DNA from: Asterias rubens
Taxonomy: Eukaryota > Echinodermata > Asteroidea > Forcipulatida > Asteriidae
NCBI RefSeq assembly: GCF_902459465.1
Contig: NC_047073.1
Span: forward strand, 6,200,001-6,264,000
Direction of reading: 5' to 3'
DNA: 64,000 nucleotides
Under the pieces are notes generated by a model that was given only the letters and a program-made list of their open reading frames with translations, made no database searches and had not been told where the DNA came from. A program made the position numbers and the translations under genes. Of this stretch, positions 45,351-55,300 are shown piece after piece (the stretch's first letter is position 1; each line of letters starts with the position of its first letter).

Positions 45351-47433
45351 AAAGATTTGTTTCCTTATTAAAATACTTATTCTCTAAATAACTCCTCGAT
45401 TTGTATTTATCATTCCAATATTGACTTTACAAGTCTTGCAAAGATTAAAACTTCTGGAATTTTTGACTACATTGTTTTGTTTTCTAAAAAGGCAATCTAC
45501 GTTAGAACTCAAGGTTACCAAAACATTTCAAACATGTGCAACACATTGTATTGTCTGTGAACTTGGCAAGAAGATATCAGAAAGGTTTCTTGTAATTTCT
45601 GAAAATTTCAATGGTGTGCAAAGGTTTAGATGTAATCATTCAAATTGAATTTCTTTTAACGAATTTAAAAACTGATCGAAGGCAACAATTTTTGTATAAA
45701 CCCAGTAAGATTTTAGGATAAAAAAATGAGGCATAATAATTAAACAAAAGAAATCGTTCCTAAATTCCCTTCATTATATTTATTTCTTTGAGGCGTCATT
45801 AATAAAAACAATTTATGTATAAAGTAATAAATATTTGAGATCAGAAGACTAAATGGCACATAATTGCTCAGGGAAACTGCAAAAAGATAGTTATTTTTAA
45901 GGGGACATTTCTTGCATTAATTAATTTGTTTTTAAAATGATTTCAATACAATTAAACAATGGCATGATACACACTTCTCTTTTGGAGTGATGAATTGAAA
46001 TAAAAAGATTGAAATAACAAATTTATTGACAGACTTTTTTGATGTGTTGATGTTTGATTCATTCTATGTTTTCCTATACAAGGATTTGCAGTGTGATGGG
46101 AGATTAAAATAGAAAAGAGGTTAAAGGCACTTGGCATGTTTGGTAATTGTCAAAGACCAGTCTTTTCACTGTGTGTATCCCAACATATGCATAAAATAAC
46201 AAACCTGTGGAAATTTGAACTCAATTGGTCATCAAGATTGAGGATGCAAGAGAATAATGAAAGAAGAAAAAAAACACCCTTGTTGCACAAAATTGTGTGC
46301 TTTCAGATGTGTGTAGGAGGCTTCAGAGAAATTACCTCTTTATCAAAAACTTTGTTACTTCAGAGGGAGCTGTTTCTCACAATGTTTTAAACTATCAACA
46401 GCTTGTGTGCTATTTTAATACCAACAAACAATTATTTTGAGTAATAACCAATAGTGTCCAGTGCCTTTTTAACAAAAGTTTAACATGGAATTCTTTGATT
46501 TAAAGACTATCTAGCCTGCAGCTGTTAGGATGCAATCGGGCCAAGTGGGTGATTGTCTTGTAGAGGTGGGTTGGTGGATGGGGGATGATATAAGAAACCT
46601 TCAAGAAGTATTGCAAAATTATGTCAAACACCAACAACTTTGTGTTTAAAAGTCCAATGAAAACTTCACTTCTTCATCCACGTATATGAAAGATGGACAG
46701 TTTTAATGCTCTGTGATCCTCAAAAGTATCCGAATTGCATAAGATAGGTATTTTATGCATCAGAGTAGACTGTCTTTGCTTGGCTTCCATCAGGGTTTGA
46801 TTGAAATAAATCTGAGGGCCCTTGTCCGATGTAATACCAATGATTTAAAGCTCTGACCGGCTCATATCAGTTGAATCTGCCATCGATGCAAGCTAGAGAT
46901 AAAAAAAGAAAAGATGACAAATCAACAATAACCCACATGTTAACTCAAAAGTTTTCTGTTGTTCAGGGTCCATTAGGAAAGTCTTGGAGACAAACTTAAG
47001 CTACCCAACAGGCAAGTCTTTGAGATATACTTAGGCTGCCCAATAAGCTGTTTGTGGGTTAGACTAGTTCTCAGACTGTGACTCGCAGCGTTACTGTGTC
47101 AAATGGTTTTAGGATTAGGCTTTTTCTGGGTAATCTTGGTCAAGTTTTTGGCAAACCAGTCTTCGCTGATCCAGAGGTTTCAATACAAAAGCTTGCCCCA
47201 AACCATGTGACAAAGCAACACTAGATTTAGTCTGTGGAATTCAAATTGAGCATTTATTTGTAACTGAAAGAAGGCATTGACCAATCAACTCCAACTCGCA
47301 AATACATTATTCCCTGGCAAATGTAATATCAATGCCCTCTACCCCCTAAATTAACCCCTTAAACCCACCAATTCTTCAGATAATTTCTTCAGAACAAAGA
47401 TGTACCTCCAAGCAAAGCTCCATCTTCCCTCCT
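45351..47433. other. WDR83OS 3' UTR and intergenic sequence
   Basis: WDR83OS 3' UTR is expected first; an AATAAA-like signal is not sharply defined. A family B element lies at 46121-46472. No coding frame between them is convincing. The right end may be 3' UTR of the minus-strand gene at 47434. Confidence 0.45.
46121..46472. mobile_element. TTAA-type foldback element, family B (copy 3)
   Basis: The ends are TTAAAGGCACTTGGCATGTT and CAATAGTGTCCAGTGCCTTT followed by TTAA. The body shares GGTCATCAAG, CACCCTTGTTGCAC and GAGGGAGCTGTTTCTCACAA with the other copies. The central GAGGTCTC fold is reduced. Confidence 0.78.
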
Positions 47434-47616
47434 TTACTGAAATGCACCTGGATGCCCCAAGTAGTAACCCAGTACGCCAATACCACTCAGCAGAATAATA
47501 GCTCCCAGGAACTTAGCAGCCGTCACTGGGAGCGATGACCCTTTGTCTGCAACTGGAAAATCCTCCTCAGTTTCCTCTGGTGAAGCCCCCATGTCTTCTT
47601 CACGTTTACTTGACAT
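47434..47616 (-). CDS. Possible 60-aa single-pass membrane protein
   Basis: I do not recognise this protein. The frame begins MSSKREEDMG, has an acidic N-terminal third, then one clear membrane segment at about residues 33-53 (VTAAKFLGAIILLSGIGVLG), and ends after HPGAFQ. A minus-strand acceptor-like CATTTAG lies about 15 nt upstream of the ATG, consistent with a spliced 5' UTR. Size and layout resemble the many small integral membrane proteins of ER or mitochondria. The acidic head, hydrophobic core and codon choices look like a real protein, but without a homologue this is moderate evidence only. Confidence 0.55.
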   Translation of the reverse strand: MSSKREEDMGASPEETEEDFPVADKGSSLPVTAAKFLGAIILLSGIGVLGYYLGHPGAFQ

Positions 47617-47762
47617 AGTTGTTGTGATGTCTAAATGTCATTCGTCTGATAACGCCCAGATGAATTGAGTACAAGGTGTCAATTTGAGGTATCTCAACAC
47701 ACGTATGGCCAGGGGTAACTTTCAAAAAAATGTCATCAAGTTGCACAAGATTGGGCGAGGAA

Positions 47763-47925
47763 TCATATATCTGAAGAGAGCCTCCACAATATCATTAGTG
47801 TGGTCATCATAAATATGCAACCAATTGACCATAAACATGCAACCACAAAGACATAGAAAATATCTGTAGATACTTTCCAGAACAACGGCTGAGGACTAGA
47901 GTCCTGAACTTTAGACTTGTCGTCA
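47763..47925 (-). CDS. Possible terminal exon encoding a membrane segment
   Basis: On the minus strand the acceptor TATTTGTTTTAG opens a 53-codon frame ending in TGA at 47763-47765. It begins DDKSKVQDSSPQPLFWKV and contains a hydrophobic run of about 25 residues (YVFVVACLWSIGCIFMMTTL), followed by WRLSSDI. It could be the last exon of a small membrane protein whose upstream exons I cannot find, or an intronic open frame. It precedes the 60-aa ORF on the same strand by about 150 bp. Confidence 0.28.
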
Positions 47926-48264
47926 CTAAAACAAATAAATAAACACCTCAAATCTTATCTACTAGTCAATCATTAACTGGCTCAAATTTAGTGGATGTAA
48001 AAACTGTATCAGGGATAAAACATATTATTTTCTTTAGTTTCACTGTGTACTGGGTCCTTCTCAGTACTCAATACTCAATCCTACACAAACAAATCACATA
48101 TTTTGGTACATTTTTGTATGTACTTGGGCAAGACCAAACCATTTCTGTACAATAAGGATGGTGCCTCTATAAGAAATGTACTTTACAGTAGTGACCAGAT
48201 CAAGACACAATGTTCTTTATTCCCGATGCAAAACCAACATCTGTTAAACTCTTGCTAACACATA

Positions 48265-48791
48265 GGATTCCAACAGCCTTTAGCCACTGGGCTAGCTCGG
48301 TGGTCTAGTGATAAGACATCTGCTCTAGCAATGCAAAGGTCATTGGTTCGATTCCCATCTGAGTGATTGTGTTACCCACTGCTAACACATAGGATTCCAA
48401 CAGCCTTAAACCACTGGGATAGCTCGGTGGTCTAGTGATAAGACATCTGCTCTAGCAATGCAAAGGTCATTGGTTCGATTCCCATCTGAGTGATTGTGTT
48501 ACCCACTGCTAACACATAGGATTCCAACAGCCTTAAACCACTGGGATAGTTCGGTGGTCTAGTGATAAGACATCTGCTCTAGCAATGCAAAGGTCATTGG
48601 TTCGATTCCCATCTGAGTGATTGTGTTACCCACTGCTAACACATAGGATTCCAACAGCCTTAAACCACTGGGATAGCTCGGTGGTCTAGTGGTAAGAAAC
48701 CCGCTCAAGCAATGCACGTTGCGCAGATTCAAATCCCACCCGAGTGGTTTGCTTGTGAATTTTCACAGAACTCAGGAACGTACTGAATATA
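48265..48791 (+). repeat. Head-to-tail array of four tRNA-derived SINE units (127-bp period)
   Basis: Units start at 48265, 48392, 48519 and 48646, each exactly 127 bp apart. Each has an A-box-like TCGGTGGTCTAGTGATAAGA and a B-box-like GGTTCGATTCCC. The last unit is more diverged and continues into the usual SINE tail (CACAGAACTCAGGAACGTAC), which is split by the element at 48792-49703 and resumes at 49706. Internal pol III promoters are therefore present four times. Confidence 0.88.
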
Positions 48792-49703
48792 CCGTGTGTC
48801 TCAAAAAAATCTATACACTTTTGAAATGGCTGCCGAATGAAAAGTATATGATTCTGGAGGAAAAGGTTTAGGTGTATGGATAACTAATGGTCTCAACTTT
48901 CATATGACACCAAAAAGTCTGAAAATAATTCATGATTGTGTGAGCAATGCTCACTTTTGTGAAGGGTTGAAAATAAGGCTGCGCAGGAATTAGCCTTCCT
49001 GTTGTGAGAGGTAAGTCCTTTGTAGCTTACATAATTCAATCCAAGATTTCGGCTACTTCAGGTCAATGGGTAACCTGACGAATAAGTAGCCAACAACTTT
49101 GACATTCCTGTTTTCAAAAAAACGTATTATTGAACAATCTTTGTACATAATCCCCATCTGATTAAGAAAAACCAATGAAATGTTCAACTCATCTTACAAT
49201 AACTAAAATGCGGGATGAAGGTTTTTATTCAAAGTCACAGATGTTAAAAAACAAACACAGTTTGTAACATGGAAATTGCTACAAGTACCATCACACCATC
49301 GCGACTCACATGAAGACACCACTGAGTCTACCAGGGAAAGTTACAATGCTACAAGAAAAAAAATGCATTTCCTGTTCACTTATGAATATAAAAAAAATGG
49401 TTTAATAAACCATAAACTTCACTCAGCAAACCAAAACTGATTGTATTTGAGCATGAATTTATTACATCACCATCAATTTTGTAAGCTCTCAAATTGGAAG
49501 GCTAATTCCTGCGCAGCCTTGTTTTAAACACTTCACAAAAGTGAGCAGTGATCACCCAGCTATGAATTATTTTCGGAATTTTTGGTGTCATATGAAAGTT
49601 GAGACCAGAAGCTATCCATAAACAAAACCTCTTTTCCCCAGAATCGTTTATTTTTTATTCGGCAGCCATTTCAAAAGTGTATACGTTTTTTTGAGACACC
49701 CGG
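48792..49703. mobile_element. 912-bp TA-flanked inverted-repeat element (Tc1/mariner-like, non-autonomous)
   Basis: The inverted repeats of about 220 bp start CCGTGTGTCTCAAAAAAATC on the left and CCGGGTGTCTCAAAAAAACG on the right (read inward). TA dinucleotides flank at 48790-48791 and 49704-49705. Removing the element restores the SINE tail GAATATACAGTGCTTA, as seen intact near 52730, which fixes the insertion point. There is no transposase frame inside. Confidence 0.87.
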
Positions 49704-50454
49704 TACAGTGCTTAATATACATCGGTGTCAGGGTTAAAATAAAATATAAACACTAAATGTTGTACTCCTTTTGATGCATTTAAAATGTATCGTTTAATTT
49801 GGTTTCACCAATTCAGAAAGTATTACAAACACACGTCATCCACAACATAATTCTAAAACTTGGCATAAAAGCTGCATATTGGTACCAGATCTATGATCAT
49901 GTTGCATAACAGTTAAATACTGCCATTAATCTTGCCATTACAAATAGAAACAAATATATTACTCATCACAGTATGTAAACAAACTGTTTCAAACTGAATA
50001 CATCTTTGATAAAAATAACAATAAAAAAAATGTATTACGGTATAAATTTGTTTATATGGTGATCAGTGAAACTGACTCATGACAGATATTGAAATAAGAT
50101 CATCTTGATATACTAGGTTCAAACAACGAAAGGGGGTACACTCCTTTTCCCTACCCAGTGGCAGAGGTACCTTTGTGGCACCCGAGTGCAAGGCTAGAGG
50201 TTGGTACCCCGACGCTAACTTTGTACTTGAAAACCGTAGCAATATTTTGAGATATTTGTAACGTTTTCTTTTTTAACCACAGGATTAAAAGTCACAATCC
50301 AGGAAGGCACTTTAATCTAAGCGGATATAATCACCATAAAAGAAAACAAATAATTAAAAAATTTAAAAATATTTAGAAAGCTTTGCCTCATTTTGGCACC
50401 AAATCAGGTGGCACAGTGGCATGGGCCCTCCACCCCTCCCAAGTAGCACCACGA

Positions 50455-50585
50455 GGGCAATTTCACAAAGGACTTAGGACTTTTCCTAGGAGATATTAAA
50501 AACGTACGGTTAGTCCTAAGTTAGGACGAGTAACTTTTCCTAACTCGAGATGAGACTAGTCTTAACTCTTTGTGAAATCCACCCC
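50455..50585. repeat. Short foldback repeat (family D, copy 2)
   Basis: It runs from AATTTCACAAAGGACTTAGG to the inverse end AACTCTTTGTGAAATCCACC and encloses TAGTCCTAAGTTAGGACGAG, as at 38055-38168. Confidence 0.7.
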
Positions 50586-50928
50586 AGCACTGCTCAACCC
50601 CAACATCCAGTACCCCCGAACCTGGGCACAAATGGGTGGACTGTAAGTTCCACAATGACTGAGGTCGAGGGGGGGGGGGGGGGGGGAGGATGAGGGCGAG
50701 TAACATTGATAACTAATAATTCATGGTAGCACACTTAAGCATCCATCCCAAGATTCTGTGGTTCAATTCTAGCAACAGCCAATTTTTGTGAAAAAAATGT
50801 ACACTAAACCATTAATAGTACATCTATACAGTAAAAGACCAACATTTATACACATAATCATGCACTAAATTTAAGTTGATTAAAATAGACAAACAAGTTG
50901 AACAAGATTTGTCTTTCTTTCATTTTGA

Positions 50929-51118
50929 AGGCAGTAGAAACCCTAAACGAGGCAAACAGACCCATGTTGTTAGCTGTGGCCATGGCGGGCACGCAAAAGC
51001 ATCCGGCCAATTCCGCTGTCACATTGACGGTTTAGGAATTGGCCATCATAGAGCCTGGACCACAACCAAATCACACATTGGAGTTTGCCTCACTTACATG
51101 GTTTCTACTTCCACAAAG
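50929..51118. repeat. Foldback repeat, GGCAGTAGAAACC type
   Basis: The left arm GGCAGTAGAAACCC…GAGGCAAACA is mirrored by AGTTTGCCTC…GGTTTCTACTTCC. An inner palindrome CGGCCAATTCC/GGAATTGGCC forms the loop region. No other copy was seen in the window. Confidence 0.6.
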
Positions 51119-51404
51119 TGACTACATTCTCAAACAACTTCTAAAATAATTTATGTTCTACCTTTGAATTTGTATCCGATTTTTTTTCAGGACAACAGAG
51201 AAAAAAAAAGCTTTAACTTTCCCTTGTTCAAAGTAGTTACACTTAGTTCCAGAAATAATGTTTTAGCCCCTGCACAACTACTTAAGTTCACCATGGTTGA
51301 CCCCTGGTTGTCTTTGATGGGTGCTCCAAGGCCAAGACTGGGACCTGTGTCATAGAGCTGCTTCTAGTTCTTTACAACAACAAACCGCAAACGAGTTGCA
51401 GTCG

Positions 51405-51731
51405 TTAAAGGAACACGTTGCCTTGGATCGGTCGAGTTGGTCCTTGAAAAGTGTTTGTAACTGTTTGCTATAAAATTGATATGGTTAGAAATTGATATGG
51501 TTTTTGTTTTACCTCGTCGACTAACAAGGTCGGCCATTTATGGGAGTCAAAAAGTTGACTCCCATAAATGGCCGACCGTGTTAATTCGCGACGTAAAATG
51601 AGTGATACTTGTGTAGATCATTATATTCTACTTTTAAAACATCTTTCCAACCATATACATTTCATAACAAACGGTTTCAAATGCTTTTTTATAGAGCAAC
51701 TCGTCCAATCCAAGGCAACGTGTTCCTTTAA
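51405..51731. mobile_element. TTAA-type foldback element, family A (copy 3)
   Basis: Intact TTAA on both sides (51405-51408 and 51728-51731). The ends are AGGAACACGTTGCCTTGGAT and its inverse. An internal deletion has removed part of the left arm. Confidence 0.85.
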
Positions 51732-51989
51732 CTGTCTTTTGGTAAACACAATTGTTTTGTTCTTTGCAATGTTTCTGCAGCTCTATGAAATTAGGCCAAG
51801 GTCAGGATTTTTATGAATGTCAAATGAGTCCTTTCCTGAAAAAAAACATTTAAAATATTCTCACAGGTTTGAACAATTTGTTATCCTAAGTTCCCTTTGC
51901 TAAATGAAATGACTATGTCCCATCAATGAACAACTTCCAGGCTAGAACTGCACTTTCATAATGCACATATATTTTTGTTTTTAACATTT

Positions 51990-52064
51990 TAAAGTACTGA
52001 CACTGGAATACAATGAATACAAGCTCATACTGACACTGGAATACAATGAATACAAGCTCATCTT
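51990..52064. repeat. Direct duplication of about 35 bp in the GPX4 3' UTR
   Basis: The block ACTGACACTGGAATACAATG…AATACAAGCTCAT is present twice in tandem. It lies in the region expected to be GPX4 3' UTR and falls between the coding end and my weak SECIS candidate. Confidence 0.8.
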
Positions 52065-52347
52065 TTTAAAACCAAGTTGTAAAGCTCTGTAATGAGTTAA
52101 GTTTGAAGGTGACTAGAAAATGTTCCAGCCAAACTGCTCTGATGGATGTCAAGTTCTTTCCTCTGAAGATTCCAGCAGGACGAGGCAGGATGCAGGAGAA
52201 GACAACTTAGGGCTCCAAGTCGCACAGTTGATAAGAAAAACACACACATACTAGCTAGTAACTTGTTTCTACTTTGACAAAGAAGTTAACTGTGATTGTC
52301 ATATCTGTCCGATTGGCAGTTGTTGAGATGGATTGTGAAGATTCAGC

Positions 52348-55300
52348 TTATTCTGGTTTGTCAAACTCCTTGATAAGATCGCCCTCAATACCCTGCAAAA
52401 GATAACCAAGAAATCAAATTAATTAAATTCCAAGTAGGATATGAAACTTTGCATGGTGGACAATAATAACTAAGAGAGGTTTGTGGTAACACCATGTGAA
52501 TATCTCGTTATGGGTAGTGTTGATTCTGAAAAGAACCGCTGGTTATCAGTATGCTCTGATCATCTTCAGGTCTCCAAAACTAAGGATTCTAACTGACTCT
52601 AGCTACCAAGCAATCTTGAAGGTCTAGTTGGTAAGACACTGCTCTAGAATTGCAAGGGTTGTGGGTTCCAATCCCACCTGAGTAATATACATACAATATT
52701 TTTTCCCAGGACTTGGGAAAGTACAGAATATACAGTGCTTACACACATTGGTGTATATGGGTAGAACCGATATTCATGTCCCTTATATCCCCGATGCAAA
52801 TTTCCATCTATTAAATCATTGTGATACCCACTGCTAAAGCATAGGAATCGAACTGCCTCTAGCTACCGGGCAACATCGGTGGTCTAGTTGGTAAGACATC
52901 TGCTCTGGCATTGCAAAGGTCATGGGTTCGAATCCCACCTGAGTAATATGCCTGTGATCTTTTTCACAGAGCTCAGGAAAGTACCGAGTTTACAGTGCTT
53001 ACACACATCAGTGTTCTGGGTTAAACCAAAATGAATATTCTTTAAATCCGCGATGAAAATTTAACATCTATTTAATGAACAACTAGAATTTGCAAGAATG
53101 TTGAGCCCAGCACTTATAATGATGACAGGTATCTTAACAAATAAACTTAATAATTGTCATTCAGAAGAACTATTGTTATATTTAAAGTCACCTGGAAATA
53201 GATTTTTTTTTTTTTTAAACATAAGAGTATATGCTTACGAACAATAAAACAATTTTTTTTAGTAATTGTTTGTCACGATTTATATGTTTAAAAAATATAT
53301 AAAGTTGTTTGGGGGGCTGACTCCGCCTACCCCTTTTGTGACGTCAATCGAGGCAGACTTTGCCTGCAATGCGTATAGTAAACACACGTGCAAAGTACAT
53401 CTACGTCCCAAGTCGTGAGTTGGTACATTTCAAAAAGTGTTTTTCTGCATTCAGCAGCAATACACCTGGTCGGCATTGCCGGAAAAAAACAAAAATTTTG
53501 AAACGTACACACTCACGACTTGGTCCGTACATGTACTTTGCAATTGTGTTTACTCTACGCATTACAGGCAAAGTCTGCCTCGATTGACGTCATGAACTGA
53601 TTTTTTAAAACCTTAGTTAACTGTTTATTCACATTCCACTCATCAAAACACATATATTAATGACAAAAGCTTTATTTTGAAAAAATACCACTTCCAGGTG
53701 ACTTTAAAAAAAAAAAATTAAAAAATAATGTCTTCAAATATGAAACAGCTTTAACAGTACATACCATTGGGCTTGTTTGGGGACCATATCTCTTCACTGG
53801 TTCTCCTTTCTTATTGATTAAAAACTGAAGAAAAAACAACAACAAAAACATGATATTATAGTAAAATATGACTAATAAGCAGCATATCTTGCTTTTGAAC
53901 AAGTTATGAACTGCAATCGTTTTCAATTCTGCGGTCTTGTGGCATTATGCCCCCAATTAAGTTCATGTGATGTTACCATTTAACATTATCACCTTTTATG
54001 TATGAAAGTCATGAATTCTGAATCAACCTAGTCCTTACCTTTGAAAAATTCCATTTGATTGAACTGCAAAAGAAAAGAAAAAATTATGTTAGTCTTTAGT
54101 CAAGTTCTATAAATCGAACAGTATCTTAATTCATATTTTTGCAAGAAGATGATGTGAATCTTAGCTATCCAGCAAAAAGCTGTTAAAGCTGCTTAAGCAC
54201 AAAAATAGCTAAGTACAACAAAACTATGCTTACCAGAATAGGGTTACCAGCCAAACAACCAGGTCACATGTATAATCTGGACTGGTATCCTTTTATATTG
54301 CTTAACAGAAAGTTGTTAAGTGTAATTATCTGCTTAAGCAGCTCTATGAAGAAACTAATATGAGAGCAAAGCAAATTTTCTTGCATCCAAATTAGAAGGC
54401 AGCACAAATTGATTGTTTGCATCACCAAGATTCACATTTGTGTGATGTATGAACAAGGCCTCCCTACACAAAAGGTGAACACTCCAAACATGGAGCAATA
54501 TGCCAATGCCAAAACCAGGGTTTGAAAAAGGGCCTTTAAGACTGGACTTCCAAAATGCAAATCTTTTTCTGACAGGACTTGGGAAAGTACTGAGTGCACA
54601 GTACTATTTTAGTAAATAAGGTGACACAGTTAAAAGCAAATTCTAAAAAGCAAAGTTATAAAATGGAGACTTTTAGAGACTATAGGTGGCAGCAGACTTA
54701 CCAGGTAAATCCGTTGTTCGTGCTCAAAACAATTTAAAGTTTGGAAATTTACCTGGTAAGTCTGCTGCCACCTAGCGATCAAAAGTCTCCCCTTTCTAAA
54801 AAACAGTCATCGTTGCTGCTAATATAAAACTATAAATACATACTTTGTGAGTAATCCTGCTTGCTTCTTCTTAAGGAACTTGTAGAGAGGATCAGCGCCG
54901 TTTCCATTGACATCAATCTTAGCGAAGAGGTCAAACTCGGCACCCTTTTTTTCTGCAAACTTCTTGATTTCTTCATTGGTACCCGGTTCCTGCAATGCAA
55001 GATACAAGTTGAAGCTCAGCTAGCCCTGTAGGATTTTTCCTTTAAAAAAATTTTTTTTTAACGAGAGATCTTGCAAGTTCACAAGGCCATTGATGGCAAC
55101 GTCAAGGTGAGGGCTACACTTAACTGATTTGATCTGTCAACCCAAAAAACTGCCACCAGGGGCACATTACCACTTACTCCTGGGGCTGAAATAGGGTTAC
55201 CCTTTACAGTCTCAGTAAGGATACATGACATGGGTACATAGAGCTATATATATATATTGACTAGAGCGCTAACACCCCGTTATACAGCACTAAGGTTTTG

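Larger units (their letters stand above)
49706..51404. other. Intergenic sequence, no gene seen
   Basis: Begins with the rest of the interrupted SINE tail. Otherwise AT-rich, with a family D foldback at 50455-50585, a G homopolymer at about 50669-50686 and a foldback at 50929-51118. The open frame at 50876-51121 spans that foldback and is not supported. Confidence 0.5.

Noticed and set aside
48265-48791. Cluster of genuine tRNA genes
   Set aside because: A and B boxes are present, but the acceptor and anticodon arms do not fold, and the units share a non-tRNA SINE tail with other loci.
50876-51121. An 81-codon plus-strand frame (VVSCGHGGHAKASGQFRCH…)
   Set aside because: It lies across a foldback repeat with mirrored arms and shows no homology or splice context.
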